The position numbers and the translations under genes are program-made. 64,000 nt of DNA from Duganella flavida (GTDB lineage Bacteria > Pseudomonadota > Gammaproteobacteria > Burkholderiales > Burkholderiaceae_D): NCBI RefSeq assembly GCF_009857445.1, contig NZ_WWCN01000015.1, forward strand, positions 115,766-179,765, read 5' to 3'. Of this stretch, positions 28,500-37,662 are shown piece after piece (the stretch's first letter is position 1; the number at the start of each line of letters is the position of its first letter). Below the pieces are notes generated by a model, which worked only from the letters and a program-made list of their open reading frames with translations, had not been told where the DNA came from and searched no databases.

Positions 28500-30758
28500 A
28501 TGACAACCGAACAACTTTCCACCGTATCCAGCACAGGCGATCTTCCAGAACGCTGGCGTTCCGAGATACAGGCACAACTTTCCCAAGGGGAAAACGCAGT
28601 AAGTGCCCTGGAGGTTGACTTGGATCAGCAACTTCGTTTTTCCAAGGGGATAATTGTGGTCACACCGGGCCGTGTGCTGGCCCGCGCGCCGGGTGCATCC
28701 GGCTGGGAATCGTGGCCGTTTGCGCCGGATCTGGTGCTGAGACACCACGATCACGCCGGCGTCGGCCATCTGGAGCTGGTAAATGCGCACGGCCGCCTTG
28801 GCGCGTGGCGTTTCACACTGGGCCAGAATTTGTCGGCTATCCGCCTGGTCGAACAATTCGATGCGCACCTCGACAGCCATTCGACCGGCCAGCCTGTGGT
28901 GCAAGAAGAGAAAAATATCTGCCCTAGCTGCAAGGCGCCGCTGGAGCCCGACCAGGAAGAATGCCCGGTCTGCACCAAGGTGGTCTACACGCCGCCGTCG
29001 ACCTGGACCCTGTTCCGCCTGTGGCGCTTCGCCAAGCCATATAAATGGCAGCTGGCGCTGGGCTTCACGTTCATGCTGCTGTCTACCGGCGCCCACCTGA
29101 TTCCACCCTACCTGACCATCCCGCTGATGGACAATGTGCTGATTCCGTACCAGAACGGCAAGGCGGTCGATCCATCGCTGGTGGTGATGTACATGTCTGG
29201 CTTGGTCGGTGCCTCGATACTGGCGTGGATTTTCGGCTGGGGCAAGACCTATGTGCTGGCGCTGGCCTCGGAGCGCATAGGCGCCGACCTGCGCACCACC
29301 ACCTATGAACATTTGCTGCAGCTGTCGCTGGAATACTTCAGCGGCAAGCGCACCGGCGATTTGATGTCGCGGATAGGCTCGGAGAGTGACCGCATCTGCG
29401 TGTTCCTGTCACTGCACCTGCTGGACTTCCTGTCCGACTGCCTGATGATCGTGATGACTGGCGTGATCCTGTTCAATCTCGATCCATGGCTGGCCATCTG
29501 CACGCTGGCGCCGCTGCCGTTCATCGCCTGGATGATCCACCTGGTGCGCGACCGCCTGCGCACCGGCTTTGAAAAGATCGACCGCGTGTGGGGCGAAGTC
29601 ACCAACGTGCTGGCCGATACGATTCCCGGCATCCGCGTGGTGAAGGCCTTTGCGCAGGAAGCGCGCGAGGCCAACCGCTTCCGCACCGCTAACAAACATA
29701 ACCTGGCAGTCAACGACAAGTTGAACAAGGTGTGGTCGCTGTTCTCGCCGACCGTGTCCTTCCTGACGGAACTTGGGCTGCTGGTGATCTGGGTGTTTGG
29801 TATTTATCAGGTCTCGAAAGGCAATATCACGGTAGGTGTGCTGTCGTCATTCGTGGCCTACGCCAGCCGCTTCTATGGCCGCCTGGATTCGATGAGCCGT
29901 ATCGTGTCGGTGACGCAGAAATCGGCGTCGGCGGCCAAGCGTATTTTCGATATCCTCGACCACGTATCGTCGGTGCCGGAGCCTGTGAATCCGGTCAAGC
30001 TGGGCAAGATCAAGGGCGACATCAGCCTGCGCGAAGTCGGCTTCCGCTACGGCAACCGCGCGGTTAATCGCGGCATTAATCTCGATATCAAAGCGGGCCA
30101 GATGGTGGGTCTGGTGGGCCATTCGGGCTCCGGCAAATCCACGCTGGTCAACCTGATCTGCCGTTTCTACGATGTGGCGGAAGGCGCGATCCTGCTGGAT
30201 GGCGTGGATATCCGCACCTTTGCAGTGTCGGACTATCGCCGCAATATCGGCTTGGTGCTGCAGGAGCCATTCCTGTTCTTCGGCACCATCGCTGAGAATC
30301 TGGCGTACGGCAAACCGGGAGCGACGCGCGAAGAAATCATCGCCGCTGCACGCGCAGCGCATGCGCACGAATTCATCCTGCGCCTGCCGCAAGGTTACGA
30401 CTCGATGGTCGGTGAACGCGGCCAAGGCCTGTCGGGCGGTGAACGTCAACGTATCTCGATTGCACGCGCCTTGCTGATCGATCCGAAGATCCTGATCCTC
30501 GACGAAGCCACCGCCTCGGTGGACTCGGAAACCGAAAAAGAAATCCAGCGCGCGCTGGACAACCTGGTGCAAGGCCGCACCACCATCGCGATTGCGCACC
30601 GTCTGTCTACTTTGCAGAAAGCAGACCGCTTGGTCGTGCTGGATCGCGGCGTGGTGGTGGAAGATGGTCCGCACGATGAACTGATGGCCCTCGAAGGCGC
30701 TTACTATCGTCTGTATCAGGCGCAAGCGCGCAATGCGGAACTGGCCAAGGAAGAATAA
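28500..30758 (+). CDS. Cyanophycin-associated ABC transporter, fused permease-ATPase
   Basis: The 752-residue protein starts with a 140-residue PH-like soluble region, then a zinc ribbon (C141, C144, C155, C158 in CPSCKAPLEPDQEECPVC). A six-helix ABC type-1 membrane domain (about 175-470) and an ATPase domain follow, with Walker A GHSGSGKST near 540, signature LSGGERQR near 643 and Walker B ILILDEAT near 664. This is an exporter-type half transporter that works as a dimer. Proteins of this build are annotated as cyanophycin-metabolism-associated because they lie next to cphA genes, as here; the substrate is unknown. It is followed 1 nt later by its DUF1854 partner. Confidence 0.9.
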   Translation: MTTEQLSTVSSTGDLPERWRSEIQAQLSQGENAVSALEVDLDQQLRFSKGIIVVTPGRVLARAPGASGWESWPFAPDLVLRHHDHAGVGHLELVNAHGRLGAWRFTLGQNLSAIRLVEQFDAHLDSHSTGQPVVQEEKNICPSCKAPLEPDQEECPVCTKVVYTPPSTWTLFRLWRFAKPYKWQLALGFTFMLLSTGAHLIPPYLTIPLMDNVLIPYQNGKAVDPSLVVMYMSGLVGASILAWIFGWGKTYVLALASERIGADLRTTTYEHLLQLSLEYFSGKRTGDLMSRIGSESDRICVFLSLHLLDFLSDCLMIVMTGVILFNLDPWLAICTLAPLPFIAWMIHLVRDRLRTGFEKIDRVWGEVTNVLADTIPGIRVVKAFAQEAREANRFRTANKHNLAVNDKLNKVWSLFSPTVSFLTELGLLVIWVFGIYQVSKGNITVGVLSSFVAYASRFYGRLDSMSRIVSVTQKSASAAKRIFDILDHVSSVPEPVNPVKLGKIKGDISLREVGFRYGNRAVNRGINLDIKAGQMVGLVGHSGSGKSTLVNLICRFYDVAEGAILLDGVDIRTFAVSDYRRNIGLVLQEPFLFFGTIAENLAYGKPGATREEIIAAARAAHAHEFILRLPQGYDSMVGERGQGLSGGERQRISIARALLIDPKILILDEATASVDSETEKEIQRALDNLVQGRTTIAIAHRLSTLQKADRLVVLDRGVVVEDGPHDELMALEGAYYRLYQAQARNAELAKEE

Positions 30759-30759
30759 G

Positions 30760-31227
30760 ATGACGAAGCAATTTGAACTGACCCGCAATCCCTTCGGCAA
30801 GCTGGTGCTGACCACCACCGAAGGCGTGGTGCACGAAGGCGTCTCGCCGGTGCGCGCCTTCCCGGTGCAAGCGCCGGAGGACGGCATCTCGCTGCTCAAT
30901 GGCGACGGCAAAGAAGTAGCATGGATCGAACGCATTAGCGACCTGCCTGCAGCGATCGGCGCCTTGGTCAGCGAAGAACTGAGCGGCCGCGAATTCATGC
31001 CTGAAATCGCCCGCATCAATAGCGTGACCAGCTACGCCACGCCGTGCACCTGGTCCGTAAAAACTGATCGCGGCGATACCGAATTTGTGCTGCGCGGCGA
31101 AGAGGACATTCGCCGTTTAACCATCGATACGCTGCTGATCACCGACATCCACGGCATCCACTACCTGATCCGCGACCTGCGCGATCTGGACAAGCACAGC
31201 AAAAAAATCATCGACCGCTTCCTCTAA
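30760..31227 (+). CDS. Cyanophycin-associated DUF1854 protein
   Basis: This 155-residue soluble protein belongs to DUF1854 (FELTRNPFGKLVLTT at the start; IHYLIRDLRDLDKHSKKIIDRFL at the end). The family accompanies the cyanophycin-associated ABC protein in betaproteobacteria, and the ATG here lies 1 nt after the ABC stop codon, so the two are translated together. The role is unknown; a regulatory or accessory subunit of the transporter is plausible. Confidence 0.87.
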   Translation: MTKQFELTRNPFGKLVLTTTEGVVHEGVSPVRAFPVQAPEDGISLLNGDGKEVAWIERISDLPAAIGALVSEELSGREFMPEIARINSVTSYATPCTWSVKTDRGDTEFVLRGEEDIRRLTIDTLLITDIHGIHYLIRDLRDLDKHSKKIIDRFL

Positions 31228-31442
31228 GCGCATCAGCCTTTCCCAACTGATCCATCGCAATGCAGGCGTTTAAAGCGCCTGCATGATGGAATCGTGCGCC
31301 CATCAAGAAGGCGCTGAAAGGCATACAATGAATTTCCTCGAACCGAAGTCTCATTTCCCGTAGCGCCCGCCTCCCAAACGGAAACGCAAACGCCGCAAGC
31401 CCGCGCCGCCCAATCCGCAGCCCAAGAAGGAGGAAACTGACC

Positions 31443-31907
31443 ATGGATGAAGATAAGGACGAGCTCTACTTCATATTCCGCTACGGGCAACGGCTGTGCC
31501 AACGCACAGCCCGCTTCTACCGTCGCATCCAGACCACGCTTATCTTCATGAGCCTGCTTGCCGGCAGCAGCGCGGTGGCCACCTTGGCAGCACAAATGCC
31601 AACGCTATCGGCTTGGCTGCTGGCGACATTCGCCGTGTTTGGTTGCATAAACCTTGCCATTCGACCGGCGGAGCGTATTGCAGCCAACGAAGCCGACGTC
31701 AGGAAATATGGCGCACTGCTCGCCAAACTAAATCTGCTGGATCCGCCGGCCCTCCAGCAACTACTCGACGAAGCGCGGCAATCCGACACGAACGAGGTTG
31801 AGCATCTACGGCCCGCGGCTTTCAACGATGTTGTAATGGAAATCGATGAGCCGGATGCCGTGATTCCGCTGACTCGCATACAGCGCTTGATTGGCGCCTT
31901 GGCTTGA
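31443..31907 (+). CDS. Small membrane protein with two TM helices (SLATT-like layout)
   Basis: The 154-residue protein has an N-terminal charged helix ending in ARFYRRIQT, two adjacent hydrophobic segments (about residues 33-51 and 55-72), then cytosolic helices (ANEADVRKYGALLAKLNLLD). This order resembles SLATT-type or phage-associated two-helix proteins, but I do not recognise a family with certainty. A GGAGGAAACTGACC ribosome site is good. A short Pro/Lys-rich reading frame overlaps its start. Function unknown. Confidence 0.6.
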   Translation: MDEDKDELYFIFRYGQRLCQRTARFYRRIQTTLIFMSLLAGSSAVATLAAQMPTLSAWLLATFAVFGCINLAIRPAERIAANEADVRKYGALLAKLNLLDPPALQQLLDEARQSDTNEVEHLRPAAFNDVVMEIDEPDAVIPLTRIQRLIGALA

Positions 31908-32361
31908 TTACTGCGGCAAGTGCTGGCGCAGGGCGTCGATGAAGGCGTCAGGTTTGTCGAGGCTGAGGTAGATTTTCGAATACCGGCCGCCCTCGCGCAG
32001 GCGGATTTCTACGTTGATGCTGCCCATCTGGCGGTAGCGCAGGATTCGAACAAAGCAAACGGCGCGAAGCCGCGCTTACCGAAGCGGCTGTGAATCGCCT
32101 GCGCCAGCGCTTCATCCGCATTCCCGCTAAAGCGCAGCAAGGTTTTTACACGGCGCACCAGCAGCACCATCAAGTACACCTCCAGCACACTCTCGGCCAG
32201 TACCAGCAGCATCCAGTAGCCCTGGATATCGCGCGCCACTCCGCCATTTTGCGGCCATAATCATTGGCGACAAACGGCACGCGGAAAAAGAAGTAATGCG
32301 CGGTGAGCGTCACCGCTACGATCAAGGCAAACCACTGCTTCCTGCTTAACGCGCCAACCAT
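31908..32361 (-). pseudogene. Membrane protein gene broken by two single-base frameshifts
   Basis: Three reading-frame pieces join into one sensible protein. First MVGALSRKQWFALIVAVTL...NDYGRKMAE from the ATG at 32361, then ARDIQGYWMLLVLAESVLE...RGFAPFALF after a frame change near 32243, then RILRYRQMGSINVEIRL...DALRQHLPQ after a second change near 32050, ending in TAA at 31908-31910. Both changes are explained by loss of one base from a dinucleotide run (GG, then CC). The reconstructed product would be about 150 residues with two transmembrane helices and a soluble C-terminal part. This is either a recent pseudogene or two consensus errors. Confidence 0.7.
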
Positions 32362-32375
32362 ATGCACACTCCCAT

Positions 32376-32402
32376 AAAAAAAGCTCCCCGCAGGGAGCTT
32401 TT
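32376..32402 (-). terminator. Intrinsic terminator of the beta-glucoside operon
   Basis: AAAAGCTCCC (32379-32388) and GGGAGCTTTT (32393-32402) form a 10-bp stem with a 4-nt loop. The A-run on the left (32376-32382) gives a T-run on the minus strand. It lies 19 bp after the stop of the sugar transporter gene. Confidence 0.88.
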
Positions 32403-32420
32403 GAGCGATCAAGGTAACCC

Positions 32421-33710
32421 TTATTTTTCGCTGTACATATTAGCGTATTTCAGGCCGAACCACAGGATGAAGGTGTAGCACGCAGCCGGCACCAGGAAGG
32501 ACAGTTGCAGGCTGATGGTGTCAGCCAGCAGGCCTTGTGCGAACGGCACCAGCGCGCCGCCGACGATGGCCATGCACAATACGCCCGAACCTTGGCCGGT
32601 CAGTGGTCCCAGCTTGTTCAAGGCCATCGAGAAGATGGTCGGGAACATGATGGAGTTGAACAGGCCAACCGCCAGAATCGCCCACATCGCCACCGAGCCA
32701 CCGCTGAAGATGGCCAGCAGCACCAGCAGGATCACCGCTGCCGCGTTAAAGGCCAGTGCCTTGCCCGGGCTGATGGTGCGCATCACAGCGAAGCCGATGA
32801 AGCGGCCGATCATCGCACCGCCCCAGTAGAAGCTGACATAGTGCGCAGCATCCGCCGCCGCCAGGCTGGCGACTTTGGCATCGCCCAGGAAGTTGATCAG
32901 GAAGCTGCCGATACTGACTTCACCGCCCACGTACAGGAAGATCGCCACCGCACCCAGCGCCAGATGGCGGTGTTTCAGTACCTCTTTGAAGCCGCTTTGC
33001 GCGCCATTGCCTTCTGCCTCCGCGATCTTAGGCAGGCGTGCCAGCGCAAACAGGATGGCCAGCACCAGCAGCGCCGCTGCCAGCGCCAGATACGGACCTT
33101 GCACAGCTGCCGCTTCCTTGGCGTGATACGCAGCCTGCTCCACCGCCGGCAGCTTGGCCAGGTCGTCGGCGCTCAGCACCACGCCGCCCAAAATCAGCAT
33201 GCCGCCCAGCGTAGGCGCCACGGTGGTGCCCAGCGAGTTGAAGGCCTGGGTCAGGGTCAAACGGCTCGACGCGGTGCGCGGATCGCCCAGCACTGCCACG
33301 TAAGGATTAGCCGCCACCTGCAGGATGGTGATGCCACTCGCCAGCACAAAGAAGGCAATCAGGAACAGCGTGTAGCCGCTGGTCGCCGCTGGATAGAACA
33401 GCGCGCAACCGGCCGCCGCAATGGTCAGGCCAGCCACGGCGCCGTGCTGGTAGCCGAGCTTTTTAATCAGCATACCGGCTGGCAGCGACACGATGAAGTA
33501 CGCGCCGAAGAAGCAGAATTGCACCAGCATCGCCTGCACATAGCTCAGCGTGTAGACCGCCTTCAGGTGCGGAATCAGCACGTCGTTCAGTGAGGTCAGC
33601 AGACCCCACATGAAGAACAGGATGGTGACGATGACCAGCGGCACGGTATTCCCGCCTGCCGACTGCGACTGCCCGGATGCTACCGGGGCAGCTTGCGAAT
33701 AGTGTTCCAT
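32421..33710 (-). CDS. Sugar MFS transporter, FucP/GluP type
   Basis: This 429-residue, 12-helix protein belongs to the FHS sugar:proton symporter group (fucose/glucose/galactose permeases). Family features are FFMWGLLTSLNDVLIPHLK in helix 1, the FFGAYFIVSLPAGMLIKKLGYQ block, and LQVAANPYVAVLGDPRTASSRLTLTQAFNSLGT. It is the last gene of the GH5-GH1-GH3 operon, so it most likely imports the glucose or disaccharide released by those enzymes. A ribosome site GAGAAGG precedes the ATG. Confidence 0.9.
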   Translation of the reverse strand: MEHYSQAAPVASGQSQSAGGNTVPLVIVTILFFMWGLLTSLNDVLIPHLKAVYTLSYVQAMLVQFCFFGAYFIVSLPAGMLIKKLGYQHGAVAGLTIAAAGCALFYPAATSGYTLFLIAFFVLASGITILQVAANPYVAVLGDPRTASSRLTLTQAFNSLGTTVAPTLGGMLILGGVVLSADDLAKLPAVEQAAYHAKEAAAVQGPYLALAAALLVLAILFALARLPKIAEAEGNGAQSGFKEVLKHRHLALGAVAIFLYVGGEVSIGSFLINFLGDAKVASLAAADAAHYVSFYWGGAMIGRFIGFAVMRTISPGKALAFNAAAVILLVLLAIFSGGSVAMWAILAVGLFNSIMFPTIFSMALNKLGPLTGQGSGVLCMAIVGGALVPFAQGLLADTISLQLSFLVPAACYTFILWFGLKYANMYSEK

Positions 33711-33733
33711 ACTTTTACCTTCTCCTCGTTTTT

Positions 33734-36256
33734 TTATTTAAAGTCCCCACACGCCAGCGCATCCTTGTCCTTGGCAGCGCCGCCAACGATCTGGATGTTG
33801 GCAAACGTCGCGGCGAACGGTGCGTCGGCGCTCACGCTGAACGGCGTACTCAAAGCGGCCAGCGACAAGCCTTTGGCGCTGAAGCACGACAGAGGGATTT
33901 TGACCGTCTGCTTGCCCTTGCCCGCCAGTTGCTGGAATACAGCGCTGGCGTCCAGCTCCACCGTCTCGATGCCGATAGCGACCTTGCCCTGCGGCGCAGC
34001 CGACACGATGGCGTCAAATTGCAACGCGCCATCTGTACTGGCGTATGCCGGCAGTTTGATCGCCTTGCGACCCTGCGCCTCCAGTTTCGCCGCACCGGTC
34101 CAGGTCAGGCGCTTGGCGTCCTGCTGGGTGTTGATCTGGGCAGTTTCCACTTTGACGGTCGGCAGGTTGAACACGGCGTTCAGGTCTGCACCCAGCGCCA
34201 CGCGCTGGCCGCCGCTGCTCACATATAAGCTGTAAGTCGAGCGGTCCGTTGGATTGTACACTGGTACTGCCGTAGTTTTGCTACAACCACCATCAGGATA
34301 GCTAGTATCGAGCTGTGGCAGAGTGTTTTTGCTGTTGTAGTTCAAGCCAAAACCGAATTTGAACAACGGGTCGTAATTGGCGTCGCCGAGGTTCAGCGGT
34401 GTCTGGCAAGCCGACTTCGGCCACGAGAAGGACAGCTTGCCGCGGAAGTCGACATTCACTTTGCCGTTCGCCTTGCGGAACAGGACATCGGTCACGCCCT
34501 TGCCCTCGGTGCCCGGCAGCCAGGCGGCCACAAAGCTGTCCGACAGGTTGAGCAGATCGTTGGTGTACAGCGGACGGCCGGTAATCGCCAGCGTCACCAC
34601 CGGCTTGCCTTTGCCCGATACGGCTAGCAGCACTGCCAGGTCTTCCGGATGACGGCCGCTCAGGCGCAGCGTGCCCGCTGGGCCGATGTCGCCATCGCCT
34701 TCAGCGTAAGGCGTTTCGCCGATCACTGCGATCACGGCGTCGAACTTGCTGACGTCAACGCCGGCGGCGTTTTCGCTGAAGGTGACATTGTCCTTGCCAG
34801 CGACTTCCTGGATCGCGGTCAGGATGGTGTCGCTGTATGGGTAGTCGCTGTTCTGGTTGTCGGTGCCCTGCCAGGTCAGCGACCAGCCGCCCGACTGGTT
34901 GGCCATGTTGTCAGCCGACTTGCCGACCACGAGGATCTTTTTGCCGCGTACCAGTGGCAGCACGTTGCCGTTATTCTTCAGCAGCACCAGCGACTCCTGC
35001 ACCGCCTTGCGCGCCAGTGCGCGATCTTGCAGCGCTTCCTGCTTGCCGGCGTAGATGTTCTGCGACGGCTTCTTGCCGTCGAACAGGCCGGAACGCAGTT
35101 TCACGCGCAGGATGCGGGTCACGGCATCGTCGATGCGCGACATTGGAATCTCGCCCTTCTCTACTTGCGCAATGGTGTTGGCGATAAAGGTCTTCCATTT
35201 TTCCGGCACCATCACCAGGTCGACACCAGCGTTGATCGAAGCGGCACAGCTGTCTTCCGCGCAGCCCGGAACTTCGGTGATGGCGTTCCAGTCGCTGACG
35301 ATCAGGCCATCGAAGCCCATCTTCTCTTTCAACGCCACGGTCAGCAGCTCGCGGCTGCCGTGCATCTTGCCGTGGTCCGTGCTGCCTTTGACGTCGTTCC
35401 AGCTATTGAAGGATGCCATCACGGTCTGCACGCCCGCTTGCAGCGCCGGGTAGTAACCCTGCGCGTGGATATTGATCATCTCCGACATGGTGGACTGGTT
35501 GACGCCACGGTCCTTGCCCTCCGCCGTGCCGCCGTCGCCGACGAAGTGCTTGGCGGTGGCCACTACGGAGTTATCGGATTTCAGGTCACCCTGCAGGCCT
35601 TTGACGTAGCCGGCGGCGTACGATTTGACGACGGACGGATCTTCCGAGAAGCTCTCGTAAGTGCGGCCCCAGCGATCATCGCGCACCACGGCCAGCGTTG
35701 GCGCGAACACCCAGTCGATACCGGTGGCGCGTACTGCCTTCGCCACCGACTTGGCCATGTCGGCCACCAGCTTAGGATCGCGCGCAGCACCGAGGCCGAT
35801 GTTATGCGGGAACAGCGTGGCGCCGTACATATTCGAGTTGCCGTGCATGGCATCGATGCCCCAGATAACCGGGATCTGCACCTTCATGTCGGTGCTCATC
35901 GAAGCGTCGTAGTAAGCGTCGGCCAGCTTGACCCAGTCAGCGGCGCTGGCGTGCTTGTTATTCTGCGGCCAGCTACCGCCGCCATTCAGCACGGAGCCGA
36001 TGTAGTAGTTGCGGATGTCTTCCGGCGTGCTGAATTTGATTTCCGGCTGCGTCATCTGGCCGACCTTCTGCGCCAGCGTCATACCGGCCACGATCTGCTT
36101 GATCTTTGCTTCCATCGCCTTGTCCTGCTTGACGGCGCTGGTGATGTGCGGCCAGTCGGTCAGCGGTTTTTCAGCTGGTGCGGCGATGGCGTTGGCACCG
36201 AGTGCCAGGGTAGCTGCCAGTACGGCGCGGCGCAGGATGTGGTTATGCGAATTCAT
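33734..36256 (-). CDS. Exported GH3 beta-glucosidase / glucan glucohydrolase
   Basis: The 840-residue protein has a signal peptide (AVLAATLALGANAIA, cut near residue 26) and the GH3 two-domain catalytic unit. Visible are KHFVGDGGTAEGKDRG, the nucleophile Asp in GFDGLIVSDWNAI, and the C-terminal domain with the VVTLAITGRPL block. A further C-terminal beta domain of about 160 residues (ExoP-type galactose-binding-like) follows. This is the layout of 1,3/1,4-beta-D-glucan exohydrolases, releasing glucose from oligosaccharides in the periplasm. It sits between GH1 and the sugar importer in one operon. Confidence 0.92.
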   Translation of the reverse strand: MNSHNHILRRAVLAATLALGANAIAAPAEKPLTDWPHITSAVKQDKAMEAKIKQIVAGMTLAQKVGQMTQPEIKFSTPEDIRNYYIGSVLNGGGSWPQNNKHASAADWVKLADAYYDASMSTDMKVQIPVIWGIDAMHGNSNMYGATLFPHNIGLGAARDPKLVADMAKSVAKAVRATGIDWVFAPTLAVVRDDRWGRTYESFSEDPSVVKSYAAGYVKGLQGDLKSDNSVVATAKHFVGDGGTAEGKDRGVNQSTMSEMINIHAQGYYPALQAGVQTVMASFNSWNDVKGSTDHGKMHGSRELLTVALKEKMGFDGLIVSDWNAITEVPGCAEDSCAASINAGVDLVMVPEKWKTFIANTIAQVEKGEIPMSRIDDAVTRILRVKLRSGLFDGKKPSQNIYAGKQEALQDRALARKAVQESLVLLKNNGNVLPLVRGKKILVVGKSADNMANQSGGWSLTWQGTDNQNSDYPYSDTILTAIQEVAGKDNVTFSENAAGVDVSKFDAVIAVIGETPYAEGDGDIGPAGTLRLSGRHPEDLAVLLAVSGKGKPVVTLAITGRPLYTNDLLNLSDSFVAAWLPGTEGKGVTDVLFRKANGKVNVDFRGKLSFSWPKSACQTPLNLGDANYDPLFKFGFGLNYNSKNTLPQLDTSYPDGGCSKTTAVPVYNPTDRSTYSLYVSSGGQRVALGADLNAVFNLPTVKVETAQINTQQDAKRLTWTGAAKLEAQGRKAIKLPAYASTDGALQFDAIVSAAPQGKVAIGIETVELDASAVFQQLAGKGKQTVKIPLSCFSAKGLSLAALSTPFSVSADAPFAATFANIQIVGGAAKDKDALACGDFK

Positions 36257-36289
36257 TCAGTCTCTCTCCGTTGGTGTTATCAGTTGCTA

Positions 36290-37657
36290 TCAGTTCGCAC
36301 CGCGCACAAAGGCGCTGTACCATTCGCCGCTTTGTTTGACGATGCGGCGTTGCGTTGCGTAGTCGATGTAAGTGAGGCCGAAGCGGCGCAGATAGCCCTC
36401 CGCCCATTCAAAGTTGTCCAGCAGGCTCCAGGCGAAGTAACCTTTGATCTTGCCGCCGGCTGCAATCGCGTCGCGCATGGCGGCCAGGTGGCGGATCAGG
36501 TAATCGCGGCGCGCAGTGTCGGTGACGGCGCCGTCAGCGCTCAGGTGATCGTCGTAGGACGAACCGTTTTCGGTGACGTACAAATCGCCGGTTGGATAAT
36601 CGCGGGCCACGCGTTCCAGCAGCGAGATCAAACCTTCCGGCGAGACTTCCCAGCCGAAGTCGGTGCGCTGGCGGTCTTGCGGATAGACGATGCGGGTGCG
36701 CAGCGGATATTCATCCGGCGCATCCACCACCTCTTCCGGGAAGTAGTAGTTCACGCCAAGGAAATCGCACGGTACGGCGATGGCGTCCATGTCGCCCGCT
36801 TCCACCACCGGCGCATCCTTGCCCACCAGCGCCAGCGCTTCCGCCGGATAGCCACGGCCATACAGCGTATCGAGGAACCAGCGGTTGCGCAGCGCGTCGT
36901 GACGCGACACGGCGGCGATATCGGCCGCGCTGTCGCTGTGTGCTTTCACCGGATGCAGGCTAAGGGCGATGCCGACCTTAGCGCCCGGCACATTGGCGCG
37001 GATCAGCGGCACGGCACGGCCGTGCGACACCAGCACGTTGTGGCAGACCTGCAGCGCCAGCGGCAGCGACTTGTTGCCCGGTGCGTGCATGCCGTCCCAG
37101 TTGCCATGCATGGCGGTGCACCACGGTTCGTTGTGGGTGATCCAGTGCTTGATGCGATCACCCAGGTGCCTGGTCATGACGTCGACGTAGTGCAGGTAAG
37201 CGTCGATGGTGGCGCGGTTGTTCCAGCCGCCTTGATCTTCGAGGTACTGCGGCAAATCCCAGTGATATAGCGTGCACCATGGCTGCAGGCCGCGCGCCAG
37301 CATGCCGTCCACCAGCTTCGAATAAAACTCCAAGCCCTTCGCATTAGGCTCCGCATCCACACCGTTGAAGATGCGTGTCCACGCGATCGAGAAGCGATAC
37401 GAATTCAATCCCATCGCCTGCGCCAGATCGAGATCCTCTTCCCAGCGGTGGTAGTGGTCGCAGGCCACGGCACCGGTCGCGCCATCGCGGATCTTTCCCG
37501 GCGTCGCAGCGAAGGTATCCCAGATCGACGGCACGCGGCCATCTTCAGCAGCAGCGCCTTCAATCTGGTAAGCCGAAGTAGATACGCCCCACAGGAAGTC
37601 GCTGGCAAAATCGGAGCGCTTGATCGCCGTTGGCAAGTCAGTAAGAATCATGGTCAT
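36290..37657 (-). CDS. GH1 beta-glucosidase, cytoplasmic
   Basis: The 455-residue enzyme has the GH1 signatures FLWGVSTSAYQIEGA at the N terminus, the acid/base Glu in WITHNEPWC, and the nucleophile in DLYVTENGSSYDD, plus GYFAWSLLDNFEWAEGY. No signal peptide is present, so it acts on imported cellobiose-like disaccharides. The start is at the ATG at 37657 (MTMILTDLPTA); the frame stays open far upstream into the GH5 gene but without family support. It begins 5 nt after the GH5 stop. Confidence 0.93.
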   Translation of the reverse strand: MTMILTDLPTAIKRSDFASDFLWGVSTSAYQIEGAAAEDGRVPSIWDTFAATPGKIRDGATGAVACDHYHRWEEDLDLAQAMGLNSYRFSIAWTRIFNGVDAEPNAKGLEFYSKLVDGMLARGLQPWCTLYHWDLPQYLEDQGGWNNRATIDAYLHYVDVMTRHLGDRIKHWITHNEPWCTAMHGNWDGMHAPGNKSLPLALQVCHNVLVSHGRAVPLIRANVPGAKVGIALSLHPVKAHSDSAADIAAVSRHDALRNRWFLDTLYGRGYPAEALALVGKDAPVVEAGDMDAIAVPCDFLGVNYYFPEEVVDAPDEYPLRTRIVYPQDRQRTDFGWEVSPEGLISLLERVARDYPTGDLYVTENGSSYDDHLSADGAVTDTARRDYLIRHLAAMRDAIAAGGKIKGYFAWSLLDNFEWAEGYLRRFGLTYIDYATQRRIVKQSGEWYSAFVRGAN

Positions 37658-37662
37658 AGTTT

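Noticed and set aside
31260..31284. Hairpin ATGCAGGCG/CGCCTGCAT after DUF1854 as intrinsic terminator
   Set aside because: The 9-bp stem is perfect but no T-run follows on either strand, so terminator function is not supported.
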